Shown one piece after another: positions 7,421-15,373 of a stretch of 64,000 nt of DNA; position 1 is the stretch's first letter; the number at the start of each line of letters is the position of its first letter. The position numbers and the translations under genes are program-made. Source of the DNA: Nitrososphaeria archaeon (GTDB lineage Archaea > Thermoproteota > Nitrososphaeria > Conexivisphaerales > DTJL01); contig JARVJU010000006.1 in the NCBI GenBank assembly GCA_029775965.1, forward strand, positions 1 through 64,000, in the 5' to 3' direction. The notes beneath the pieces were generated by a model, which worked only from the letters and a program-made list of their open reading frames with translations, was not told where the DNA came from and did no database searches.

Positions 7421-9493
7421 ATGCAGGAGTATGGCTGGCTCCTTGATGTCTATATTCAGGACAATACAGCTGTTCTATGGATAAAGAGGGAAGACGGTAG
7501 CTTAATAAGAATCACAGATAGCTATGCACCATCTTTTTATGTCAAGCCTATAGACTGGGTAGATAGATATCAGATTCTTCAATCTTTACAGGATTATGAA
7601 CATACAAAAGCTGTTGCAGAAGAAGATAAGATTGTATCTATAGCTGAAAACACAAAGGTGAAACTTATCAGAATTGAAACTAGGTCTGTTTATGGTTTTA
7701 ACATTTTGGTAAAGAGGCTGTCAAAAGATCATGAGGTTTATAATGCAGATTTAGAGCATGTACAGCTTTATCTTTTTCAGAGACTGAGAATAGAACCTAC
7801 AAGCAAGGTAGCCTTTGAACATTATAACGGAAGATTGCTCTGGATGAAAAAGTTGGACGATGAGAATATTGTTGAGCCACCCCCCTTCAGCATGATGCGT
7901 ATGAATATGCTGTACAGCATGCATAAAGGTAAAAGAGAGCTTCATGAGATAGAAGTGTATGATAAGAGTAGTGTATTCACAGTAAAGAAGGAAGATTTAA
8001 TCGATTATATATCTATGCAGAATCCAGATATAATAGTTCTACCAAAATGTGATGAAGTTGCTCTTCAACTGCTCATAGATAATAAATTGAGTATAAGCAG
8101 GGTTGATGAGCAGGAGCAGGTAAAGAGGCAAGGAAGCTGGGGAGGCAGAATACTCATAGGGGATAGCATAATAGGCCATTCAGCTGAACAATGGGGTATC
8201 GCAGGACTGGTTGAAAGGGCAAGGTTCGGTTTTCTGCCTTTAGGAATTGCTGCAAGATGGCTTAGCAACAAAACAATAGACTCAAGAAACTGTTATGAAT
8301 TGATGAAAAGAGGCTATGCAATACCTAGAGAAGAATATTTTGAATCAGCACGTCAGCTTTGTGAGCTAGCAGAGAGAGATAGAGGTGGAATAAACGTGAC
8401 ACCTGAAGCTGGTATACTGCACCAAAATGTTGCATCTCTGGATTTTGATTCTCAGTATCCTAATATAATGCTGAAGAAAAGATTGAGTTATGAGGACCCT
8501 TTGGGTAATTATGATTCCCTGGGTCTTATAGCTATAGCGATAGAGCCTTGGTTAAGAAGGAGACTCATGCTTAAAAGAATCAGAAAAGAATTGAAAAAAG
8601 GGAGTAAAGAGAGAGAATACTGTGAACAGAGAATAGATGCATTAAAATTGATACTTGTCACAAGCTATGGCATATCAGGCTGCTGCTGGAATAGGTTTGG
8701 TAATGTTCTTACCTTTGAAGAGATCAACAGATATTCAAGAGAAGCTATACTAAAAGCAAAATACATAGCACAGCAGAGGGGCTATGAGATAGTCTACTGC
8801 GCTGTAGATTCACTCTTTGTAAAGAAGAATGGAGCGAATAGAGAAGATTATGAATCTCTTGCGCAAGAGATATCTGAAAAGACGGGCCTGCCTATGTCAC
8901 TAGACAAGCACTTTAAATTTCTAGCTTTCGGAAAGTTAAAGTCTAATGGAGTATCATCTGCGCTGAGCAGGTATTTTGGAATCACCTTTGACGGAGAAAT
9001 TGAAGCTAGAGGTGTAGAGCTAAGAAGAAATGATGTGCCAGAATTTATAAAAAGATTTCAGGCTGAATTCATCCTTCAACTATTAGATCATGATAGCATA
9101 GAAGAAGTGATTGATAAAGGCCTTGTGTCAGCCAAAAAAGTGCTACGTGATTACCTTAGCATGATAAGAGATGGCAAGGTTGATACCATGCAATTAATGC
9201 TTAGAAGAGATTTAAGGAAAGAATTGGACAAGTACAAGGTAAGAACTTCGCACAGTATGGCTGCCATACAGCTCATGAAAGAGGGTAAAGATGTGGCAGT
9301 TGGTGATACAATAAATTTCTTCTTTACTGATCATGATAACAAAAACCCGGCATGTAGAGTTAGAACTGTACCAGAAGTTATGTACGATTCAGTTTTTTAT
9401 TCAAAGATTCTGATGACTGCTGCCAATTCAATACTTGAGGCTACCGGATTAAAAGTAGAGAGCACTAAAGATTATAAACTTGGGCTCTGTTAA
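7421..9493 (+). CDS. Family B DNA polymerase, short divergent (PolB2-like)
   Basis: 690 aa, shorter than replicative archaeal PolB (about 780 or more). Motif A is intact (LDFDSQYPNIML, near residue 343). Motif B reads KLILVTSYG (the usual Asn is Thr). Motif C reads YCAVDSLF instead of YGDTDS, so the first Asp is Ala while the second is kept. In the exonuclease region the DIE motif appears as HEIEVYD and the other exo motifs are not recognisable, so proofreading is probably lost. This pattern resembles archaeal PolB2, which in Sulfolobus is linked to damage-induced mutagenesis. Third gene of the radA operon. Activity on DNA is uncertain. Confidence 0.85.
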   Translation: MQEYGWLLDVYIQDNTAVLWIKREDGSLIRITDSYAPSFYVKPIDWVDRYQILQSLQDYEHTKAVAEEDKIVSIAENTKVKLIRIETRSVYGFNILVKRLSKDHEVYNADLEHVQLYLFQRLRIEPTSKVAFEHYNGRLLWMKKLDDENIVEPPPFSMMRMNMLYSMHKGKRELHEIEVYDKSSVFTVKKEDLIDYISMQNPDIIVLPKCDEVALQLLIDNKLSISRVDEQEQVKRQGSWGGRILIGDSIIGHSAEQWGIAGLVERARFGFLPLGIAARWLSNKTIDSRNCYELMKRGYAIPREEYFESARQLCELAERDRGGINVTPEAGILHQNVASLDFDSQYPNIMLKKRLSYEDPLGNYDSLGLIAIAIEPWLRRRLMLKRIRKELKKGSKEREYCEQRIDALKLILVTSYGISGCCWNRFGNVLTFEEINRYSREAILKAKYIAQQRGYEIVYCAVDSLFVKKNGANREDYESLAQEISEKTGLPMSLDKHFKFLAFGKLKSNGVSSALSRYFGITFDGEIEARGVELRRNDVPEFIKRFQAEFILQLLDHDSIEEVIDKGLVSAKKVLRDYLSMIRDGKVDTMQLMLRRDLRKELDKYKVRTSHSMAAIQLMKEGKDVAVGDTINFFFTDHDNKNPACRVRTVPEVMYDSVFYSKILMTAANSILEATGLKVESTKDYKLGLC

Positions 9494-9520
9494 CTCTCAT
9501 TATTAATGGTGCTAATTTCG

Positions 9521-9539
9521 ATTCATAAATACCTATATA
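9521..9539 (+). promoter_or_regulatory. TATA-like promoter element after polB
   Basis: ATTCATAAATACCTATATA is AT-rich and almost identical (one A less) to the sequence at 19460-19477 that precedes CetZ. Here it lies upstream of a dead tnpB fragment, so it may be a leftover promoter or may drive a small RNA. Confidence 0.35.
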
Positions 9540-9554
9540 CACCAAACTTTTATT

Positions 9555-9754
9555 TTTGCTGGAAGAGGGACAAGCAGATATTGCTTGATACGTGGGTCAA
9601 ATCTATACCCGAATGAGCAAAGGCAGCTTTGGTGTCCTATATGCAACCTAGAGATTGCTACCAAGAATATCTTGGCAGGGGTATCAGGTTAGCACCGGAC
9701 AGTTTGCCAAGTGAAGGGATGGTAGAGGAAGACCGAAATGAGAGAAGAGGTTAA
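9555..9754 (+). pseudogene. C-terminal remnant of an IS605/IS1341 TnpB (OrfB)
   Basis: Two adjacent frames give the end of a TnpB protein. The first reads ...NLYPNEQRQLWCPICNLE then IATKNILAG, i.e. the second half of the TnpB zinc finger and the NI(L) helix; the first CxxC has decayed (YCLIRGS) and the catalytic DRD block is deleted. A one-base shift then gives RGIRLAPDSLPSEGMVEED, the common archaeal TnpB tail, ending at TAA. The rest of the gene is gone. It is a different subgroup from the tnpB at 13-14 kb. It explains the otherwise empty 369-nt stretch after polB. Confidence 0.72.
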
Positions 9755-9776
9755 TTCACAAACTCGATGACAAGAA

Positions 9777-9840
9777 GTTAACTCAACAGACAAATAATGA
9801 TCATAAGAGTTAACAGAAGGCGCATCTTTATCAGGTTAAC
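9777..9840. repeat. Three GTTAAC palindromes between converging genes
   Basis: GTTAAC occurs at 9777, 9809 and 9835, flanked by related GGTTAAT (9749) and ATTAAC (9847). This is dense for a hexamer, but the region is AT-rich and between two 3' ends. Function unknown; could be remnants of the IS end. Confidence 0.3.
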
Positions 9841-9862
9841 GACTAATTAACTTTCTTCACAC

Positions 9863-11311
9863 TTAGGTTGCAGGTACGAGCTGCTCTTTTGCTGCATCCT
9901 CAAGAGGAACTTTTGCAGGCTCCTTAAGTCCAAGAGTTAGTAAAGCTCCGATGAAACTAACAAGGGCCATCAGTTCGAGTATTCCCTTTACCCCTATACC
10001 TGAAAGCAATGCTGGAAAGAAGAATGTCGTTATAGCTGCGCCGAGTTTTCCAGCGGCTGCAGATATACCATGACCGGTTGTTCTATGACCTGTAGGATAG
10101 ACTTCAGCTGGAACCACAAAGGTGGTGGTATTTGGACCGAAATCTATAAAGAAGAAGGTCAGTGCATACAGCCCAAGAGCGAGCACTGAAGGAATTACAA
10201 AGCCTTCTACGCTTACACCCTTTGTAATTGCAGCAAATGATACAACTGTATAAAGAATGGACATTGCTAAGAAGCCCTGGAGCTGAGTCAGTTTTCTTCC
10301 AAGTTTATCCATCAGTGCAACGGCTGTAAAGTATCCGAAGAATCCGACAAAGAACGGAATGCCAGCCTCTAATATCTTGTTGAATAGCTGAGAAGAAATA
10401 GCCATTGTAGCAGATACAGGCATTATTGATGAAACTATTGTGCCAGAATATATCCCTGTGCCGTAGAAGGCCATATCCAGCAAGAACCAGCTACCCGCTG
10501 TTATCACAAGCATTCTCCAGTATCTGCGCAGAAATATCAAGAAGCTAATTTGTTTCGCTTTTACCCTAGCTTCGTATATATCAGACTGCAGGAGGTTTGC
10601 GCCCTTCTTTGCCTCTTCAAGGTTCCTTCTCACAAGAAGAGAAAATCTTGGAGTTTCAGGTATCTTTCTCCTGAAATAAATTACACCAAGCGCTGGGATA
10701 GCTCCTACCCCTATTGCTACCCTCCATGCCAGATCTGGAGGCAATAAAGCTACAGAAGCTAATCCGACCAACACCGCTGCCACGGAGCCTATACCCTGAT
10801 TTGCGAATATCAATGCAACTAGCTTGCCTCTATCCTTCACGTTAGAATATTCGCTCATTATAGTTGCTGATATAGGATAGTCCCCTCCAATTCCTATGCC
10901 CTGGATAAACCGGAAGAGAATAAGATAAAGAAAGTTCGGAGAAGCAGCGCTTAATACTGCTCCCACTGCAAGAATTGTGGCTTCCACACCATAAACAGTC
11001 TTCCTCCCTATCCTGTCACCAAGGAAACCGAAGACTAGTTGACCTATGACTGCTGCAAATATTGCTGACGATCCTACAAAGCCAGCTGCAGCCTGACCCA
11101 ATATAGTAGAATGCAGAGAGAAGCCTGGCAGGTTATAAGCTTCGAATATGAGGAGCGCAACCCCTATTATGAAGAGGTCGTATGCATCTGTAAAGAATCC
11201 CATGCCAGCTGTAAACCAGACCTTTAAATGAGCCCTGGATAGAGGCTTCTTATCAATAGATAAGAAGGGATTCCCGAAATTACTTCCTTCTGACATATCT
11301 AATTGCACCAT
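9863..11311 (-). CDS. MFS transporter, phosphate:H+ symporter (PHS)-like
   Basis: 482 aa with 12 predicted spans and cytoplasmic middle loop (about residues 215-250). It begins GMGFFTDAYDLFIIGVALLI, the start of Pho84/PHS-type symporters, followed by the MFS motif GDRIGRKTVYG, and GIGIGGDYPISATIMSEY is the PHS signature in span 4. The second half repeats the pattern (MDKLGRKLTQLQG). Likely role is inorganic phosphate uptake, strengthened by the divergent AbrB-PhoU regulator. Other organic substrates of this branch cannot be ruled out. A TATA-like box sits about 25 nt before the ATG. Confidence 0.82.
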   Translation of the reverse strand: MVQLDMSEGSNFGNPFLSIDKKPLSRAHLKVWFTAGMGFFTDAYDLFIIGVALLIFEAYNLPGFSLHSTILGQAAAGFVGSSAIFAAVIGQLVFGFLGDRIGRKTVYGVEATILAVGAVLSAASPNFLYLILFRFIQGIGIGGDYPISATIMSEYSNVKDRGKLVALIFANQGIGSVAAVLVGLASVALLPPDLAWRVAIGVGAIPALGVIYFRRKIPETPRFSLLVRRNLEEAKKGANLLQSDIYEARVKAKQISFLIFLRRYWRMLVITAGSWFLLDMAFYGTGIYSGTIVSSIMPVSATMAISSQLFNKILEAGIPFFVGFFGYFTAVALMDKLGRKLTQLQGFLAMSILYTVVSFAAITKGVSVEGFVIPSVLALGLYALTFFFIDFGPNTTTFVVPAEVYPTGHRTTGHGISAAAGKLGAAITTFFFPALLSGIGVKGILELMALVSFIGALLTLGLKEPAKVPLEDAAKEQLVPAT

Positions 11312-11407
11312 TATTTGGGGCCTCAGTAGGATATATATTGATTACCCTTATTGAGCATATTGTATATAGAAAAAATATTTAATATATAGATGCTGCTTTC
11401 CGAAGGT
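11312..11407. promoter_or_regulatory. Divergent promoter region, phosphate transporter / AbrB-PhoU
   Basis: The interval holds AT-rich TATA-like boxes for both directions: AATATATAT (about 11330-11340, read on the minus strand) toward the transporter, and TTTAATATATA (11377-11387) toward the regulator. The second is about 25 nt before ATG 11408 but only a few nt before ATG 11390, which argues for 11408. An AbrB-type operator could lie here. Confidence 0.5.
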
Positions 11408-12424
11408 ATGAGCGAAGCTGAAGGATCCATTAGAAAGCTACAGTACACAGGTAAGTCTTCATATTCTGTGAATCTACCCAAGTCTTGGGTAGAGAGCCTA
11501 GGACTGAAGCCACAGGATTCGCTTGTAGTAGAAGAAGAGGGAAGCTCCTTAAGAATAACACCCCTCAAGCAGTCAGCACCATTAGCCCATCAGGTAGATT
11601 TTATAGTCTCAGGAGAGTCTACAGGAACAATTGTAAGGAGAGTGATATCCGCATATTTAGCTGGATGTGAAACAATAAGGATTCTGCCAAGCTCCGGAAG
11701 ACTGAATGCCTCATTTAAGGACGAATTGAAAAGTAAAATTTCTGCAAGAATGATAGGGTTCGAAGTAATCGAAGACAGCCTGAAAGAATTAACTTTTCAG
11801 GCTCTTGTTACCAGACCCCAAGTTGATATCTTTACTTTGGTCAGAAGGATGTATTTTATATCGTACAATATGCTACAGGAAGCTGTCTCTTCAATAATAC
11901 AAAAGGATAAGGAGGAAGCTTCCTCCGTTATAAAGGTGGATGATGATATGGACAGATTTCATTTTTATGGAGTTAGAACACTTAATCAAGCTGTAGATAA
12001 CCCTAGCCTGTTAAAAGATACAGGCTTAAATTACAGGTCAGAGGCTGTGATGATGAAAACTATAGTGAAGAGCATAGAGAGAATAGCAGACCATGCAGTT
12101 GCAATAGCTAGCCTAGTATTCAGCGATGCATCTATATCAGCTGATGAAGCTGACTTCATAAAGAATGAAACTGCGCAAGTAAGCAAGATGTACGAGGATT
12201 CTGTCACATCGTTCTTCAAGATAGACGGGAACAAGGCTGAAGAAGCTCTGGTAGAGCATGAGGAAGCAAAGAAAAGGAGAAGCCAGTATTCGAGAGACTC
12301 CAAAAGCTCTTTCGGGCTTGTTTTGGAGCATGTAAGAAGAGTATCAGACTACTCTGCTGATATATGTGAGACTGTTATAGACTTGAGCATAGCAAGAGCT
12401 ATGAGAAGGGCCAAAGAATTCTGA
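11408..12424 (+). CDS. AbrB-domain PhoU-family phosphate regulator
   Basis: About 338 aa. Residues 5-45 form an AbrB/SpoVT swapped-hairpin DNA-binding domain (IRKLQYTGKSSYSVNLPKSW). The rest is helical and holds two PhoU-like repeats, with an acidic metal-binding pattern around VDDDMDRFHFYGVR and, in the second repeat, IERIADHAVAIA. AbrB-PhoU fusions are an archaeal form of PhoU that can bind DNA directly. It faces the PHS-like transporter, so it probably represses or tunes phosphate uptake. The start at 11408 is chosen from the TATA box spacing; the track start is 11390. Confidence 0.82.
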   Translation: MSEAEGSIRKLQYTGKSSYSVNLPKSWVESLGLKPQDSLVVEEEGSSLRITPLKQSAPLAHQVDFIVSGESTGTIVRRVISAYLAGCETIRILPSSGRLNASFKDELKSKISARMIGFEVIEDSLKELTFQALVTRPQVDIFTLVRRMYFISYNMLQEAVSSIIQKDKEEASSVIKVDDDMDRFHFYGVRTLNQAVDNPSLLKDTGLNYRSEAVMMKTIVKSIERIADHAVAIASLVFSDASISADEADFIKNETAQVSKMYEDSVTSFFKIDGNKAEEALVEHEEAKKRRSQYSRDSKSSFGLVLEHVRRVSDYSADICETVIDLSIARAMRRAKEF

Positions 12425-12430
12425 ATCCAT

Positions 12431-12943
12431 TTATGCAAAATAGGTTTTACTGGAGCTGTCAAATTTCCTGACGAGTTCGAACTCCTTTGAGAAGTTACCC
12501 TCGACCAGCCTTAGTTCCGGGTACTTTTCTATCCAGTTACCATCTGCCATTCTAACGCTTATATGATCTTCTCCGAGTGATCTTCTGCATATGTTAGCTA
12601 CCATTGCCCTGACTTCAGTATCATCTAGGTGACCAAGGCTGTGGAGATATTCGTGCATAAGCAAAGTGAATATAAAGTAGTTCAGCTCTCGAGGGTCTGT
12701 CACTATCTTTCTTAGAGCGTTGATAAGTGTTCTGTTAATGACAATGGCATTAGAACCTACTGGATGATACGCTCCTATGTAGCTTGGCATATCTGACAAA
12801 AGAAGGGATAGCCCTGCTCTATGCTCCCTTATGTCCCTATGGACCACTTCTTTCACTATTTCAAATATCTGATCAAAGTCTTCGCTTCTTTCAATCCTTC
12901 TTCGCAATTCCTTTTGTCTTTCATTGTTCAATCGTTCGTCCAT
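12431..12943 (-). CDS. Putative zinc metalloprotease-like protein (HExxHxxGHxD)
   Basis: About 170 aa from MDERLNNERQ. A zincin motif HEYLHSLGHLD lies near residue 104 (from this start), which resembles the HExxHxxGxxH/D motif of metzincins and gives three possible zinc ligands. A helical N-terminal part (RRRIERSEDFDQIFEIVKEV) and AYHPVGSNAIVINR precede it. The track start at 13039 adds 32 residues with a hydrophobic stretch (ITSICLIFVILWLGL); a TATA-like CTTAAAAG about 30 nt upstream of 12943 favours the shorter form. Substrate unknown. No family name is certain. It converges with the PhoU gene. Confidence 0.6.
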   Translation of the reverse strand: MDERLNNERQKELRRRIERSEDFDQIFEIVKEVVHRDIREHRAGLSLLLSDMPSYIGAYHPVGSNAIVINRTLINALRKIVTDPRELNYFIFTLLMHEYLHSLGHLDDTEVRAMVANICRRSLGEDHISVRMADGNWIEKYPELRLVEGNFSKEFELVRKFDSSSKTYFA

Positions 12944-13177
12944 AACCCATCCTATCGTTATTTTATTACCTTTTAAGCCTAGCCAAAGAATCACAAATAT
13001 CAGACAGATAGAAGTGATACTTTCTGCCGTTTTCTTCATACTTTTAATTCTTTGAACGACACACCTTTGCTATAGAGAGGAGTAGTTCAGTTAATATCAT
13101 TCTAACGTCTTCGACTTTGTACTTGTGCAAATAAATGTATCCAGCCCTAGCTATTATGCTATTGCAATGAAATGTCA

Positions 13178-13300
13178 GTGAACTACCCCGCCCTTGCAGA
13201 TGTGGCTTCTGCCCTATCAGTTTGTTTGGAGCTTCTCGCTTCATAGGCAATGCTTGCTTTCACATGTGGAATGCTTTTTATGTATTCGAGCATGCTACTT
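13178..13300 (-). ncRNA. Predicted omega-RNA / right end of the tnpB element
   Basis: Just after the tnpB stop the minus strand reads GAAGCTCC ... GGGCAGAAGCC ... GGGCGGGGTAGTTCAC. This is the usual right-end pattern of archaeal IS605/IS1341 elements, where the tnpB transcript end makes the guide scaffold. Scaffold end at 13178 would make the next bases, TGACATTTCATTGCAATAGC, the guide. The extent into the tnpB reading frame is guessed. The 68-aa ORF called here in the track (13044-13250) is this RNA region, not a protein gene. Confidence 0.62.
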
Positions 13301-14516
13301 GTAGAGGCATAATATAATCCTCTGCGAGCGTCTCGCCTAGGTTCCATAGGCAAAGCACTTCTTGCTTTATCTTATTTGCAGCAACTACATCTCTATCAAA
13401 TACTGAATGGCATGAAGGGCATACTGCAATTCTATCTGATAGGCTCAGATGCTGCACTGTACCACAATTCATGCATACTCCAGTTGTTCTTATGAACCTG
13501 CCTACTTCCAAAGGAGTGCTTGCCTTTCTCTTTAGGCATTCGCGGAATCCTCCTATAGAAGTCTCATAGATTCTCCTTCCATAAAACTTCATCCAGCTAT
13601 GTATATTATCATTTTGGTAAGCAATATATTCATAATTTGTTGTTACATAATGAGCAAGTTTGTTGTTTATATCTTTCTTCTGATTGTTCTGATGCAGAAA
13701 TTCGCTCTTTATCTTTTGTAGTATTTTTGTACCTCTTCTAGACCTCTTTTTTGTGTCTTTGTCATATTCAGCTCTTGAAAAGACTTTGTAAAGTCTCTTT
13801 ATCCTTTCAGACATTGTTATAGCGTATTGCACCTTTATTCCGTTAGAAAATGTGATTTGGTTCGTTATGCCTAAGTCAATGCCTATTGCCATGCTATTAT
13901 GCACTCTTTCTTCTTTTGGCAAATATGCAATTGCATGCAAAAAGTAATCGCAATTTCTCTCTATAAAGTTTGCAGTGGCAAACTCTGCATTGCATGGTAT
14001 TTGACTTATTCCATTTACTTTGAAATCACCCAAGCCCTGTATATGTACTGTTTTATCCTTCGTATTTATCTTATAGGTTATGCCGTATTGCATTAGAGGT
14101 ATTGAATGCAAGGCTCCCTGTATCTTATCTTTCCAATTTTCTTTTCTCCCTTTTCCTTTCAGCGTCTTAAGACTTTTGATGTTGCTCTGCAACCTTTTTA
14201 TCAGGTATTGTTTCATCTGTGATGACAATACAGTCAGCTCTCTTTCTTCGAATTTATCTCCAACCTTTACATTTACCTTTCTAACTTTATAATCTTTATA
14301 AGAAACAGAATTCGATATGCCTTTTGCTATTATATGGTTTGTAAACCACTTTGCCTCAAGAAAGATCCTTTGAAGTATGCCTAATCTTTGCTTTGATATT
14401 TTGCTCTTATCAAGTTTTATTTCATATACTTTTGCAATCTGACCTTTACGTTTTTCCTTTGTTTCCTTGCCTTTTTCTCGTATTCTAATGTTCTTTGCTA
14501 TTTGTAGCGTATTATA
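13278..14516 (-). CDS. tnpB: TnpB/OrfB RNA-guided nuclease family protein, start codon unclear
   Basis: RuvC-like TnpB. RuvC-I is AIGIDLGITNQITFSNG; the RuvC-II block reads YIAYQNDNIHSW where relatives commonly have YQDEN; RuvC-III is FDRDVVAANKI. The zinc finger CMNCG...CPSC lies between II and III. The track starts at a TTG (14228, 316 aa), but the same frame stays open to 14516 and the extra codons give the expected TnpB N-terminus (IAKVYEIKLDKSKISKQR ... FLEAKWFTNHIIAKG). That makes it full length, about 410 aa, but no ATG, GTG or TTG occurs in the extension. Either an unusual start is used or the start was lost. The altered RuvC-II residue makes cleavage activity uncertain. Confidence 0.8.
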   Translation of the reverse strand, partial: YNTLQIAKNIRIREKGKETKEKRKGQIAKVYEIKLDKSKISKQRLGILQRIFLEAKWFTNHIIAKGISNSVSYKDYKVRKVNVKVGDKFEERELTVLSSQMKQYLIKRLQSNIKSLKTLKGKGRKENWKDKIQGALHSIPLMQYGITYKINTKDKTVHIQGLGDFKVNGISQIPCNAEFATANFIERNCDYFLHAIAYLPKEERVHNSMAIGIDLGITNQITFSNGIKVQYAITMSERIKRLYKVFSRAEYDKDTKKRSRRGTKILQKIKSEFLHQNNQKKDINNKLAHYVTTNYEYIAYQNDNIHSWMKFYGRRIYETSIGGFRECLKRKASTPLEVGRFIRTTGVCMNCGTVQHLSLSDRIAVCPSCHSVFDRDVVAANKIKQEVLCLWNLGETLAEDYIMPLQVACSNT

Positions 14517-14556
14517 CTATATTCAACATGTCTATAAAAATTTTATTCGCTTCCAT

Positions 14557-14576
14557 CCCCTTGCCAAGTCAAGGGG
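14557..14576. other. Left-end hairpin of the tnpB element
   Basis: CCCCTTG-ccaagt-CAAGGGG is a perfect 7-bp stem with a 6-nt loop, about 40 nt upstream of the tnpB open frame and just inside the predicted element boundary. IS200/IS605 ends typically carry such subterminal hairpins recognised by TnpA supplied in trans. Confidence 0.6.
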
Positions 14577-14593
14577 ACTTCCCGCTCGCTGAG

Positions 14594-15283
14594 TTAAAGT
14601 GGTTCTACCATTGCACAAAATTCTCCCAGATTCCGAACCTTTGCACAATCAATCCCTGAATACCTATCATCTCTGTCTATGAGGACAGCCTGCATCCCAG
14701 CTCTTTTAGCGCCCAAAACATCTATTTTATAATAATCCCCTATGTAGAGCGATTCATGGGCTTTTCGGCCTGACATCTTTAGTGCATGCTCAAATATTGC
14801 TGGGTCCGGTTTTGCCTTTCCTACAAGCTCTGATATGACTACGGTTCTTGCATACTTATCTATCCCCAGACGCTTGATTACATTATTCATTTCTGGGGAT
14901 GCATTCGATATTATCCCAACATCTATTCCCTTTTCTTTTACCAGCCTAAGGCATGGTTCTGCGTCCCTGTACAATTTTTCTTGTATCCAGCTCTTTTGCA
15001 AACTACTATTTACTGCCTGTAAAAGCTCATGATTAATAAGCCCTAGACTGTGCAGAACCATTCTATTTTTCTGTTGGTAAGAATATTCAGCCTCGATTCC
15101 CATAAGACCCTTGCCATCGTACGATTCCTCCCATAGCTTATCGGCTTCAACAAATGCTCTATGGATGGATGTGATAGGGACTTCGATCCCTTTATTACGC
15201 AGTATAGTTCGCATGATGTATTCTCTGTTTGGCTTTAGCAGCGTTCCACCCATGTCAAAAAATACAGTGGCTACTCTGAACAA
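14594..15283 (-). CDS. HAD-superfamily hydrolase
   Basis: 229 aa, HAD subfamily with a helical cap. Motif I is VFFDMGGTLL (the second Asp is Gly, as in many eukaryote-like and dehalogenase-type members), motif II IISNASPEM, motif III Lys in VGKAKPDPAIF, and motif IV LYIGDYYKIDVLGAKRAG. This fits a small-molecule phosphatase such as phosphoglycolate phosphatase, but the Gly change makes dehalogenase-like or inactive forms possible. The tnpB element abuts its stop codon. It is divergent from the MFS gene at 15374. Confidence 0.82.
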   Translation of the reverse strand: MFRVATVFFDMGGTLLKPNREYIMRTILRNKGIEVPITSIHRAFVEADKLWEESYDGKGLMGIEAEYSYQQKNRMVLHSLGLINHELLQAVNSSLQKSWIQEKLYRDAEPCLRLVKEKGIDVGIISNASPEMNNVIKRLGIDKYARTVVISELVGKAKPDPAIFEHALKMSGRKAHESLYIGDYYKIDVLGAKRAGMQAVLIDRDDRYSGIDCAKVRNLGEFCAMVEPL

Positions 15284-15373
15284 GGATACAGGGCAAGCAG
15301 GATTAGATTATAAATGTATTTTGCATTTATTAGCAACTACTAAATTTTAAACCCCAAGCTATTATGGGATGCT

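Larger units (their letters stand above)
13178..14593 (-). mobile_element. IS200/IS605-family (IS1341-type, tnpB-only) element
   Basis: Right end: GGGGTAGTTCAC at 13178-13189. Left end: near 14593, where TTTAAC (minus strand) overlaps the stop codon of the HAD gene and is followed by GCGAGCGGGAAGTCCCCTTG and a perfect 7-bp hairpin. No tnpA is present, so it cannot move by itself. Length is about 1.4 kb. The exact ends are inferred from pattern only. Confidence 0.62.

Noticed and set aside
9494-9862. RNase P or SRP RNA gene
   Set aside because: Conserved core motifs of both RNAs are not present, and the region is explained by a tnpB remnant.
13044-13250. 68-aa ORF on the minus strand
   Set aside because: It is the right end and guide region of the tnpB element, with the GGGGTAGTTCAC signature, and has no protein features.
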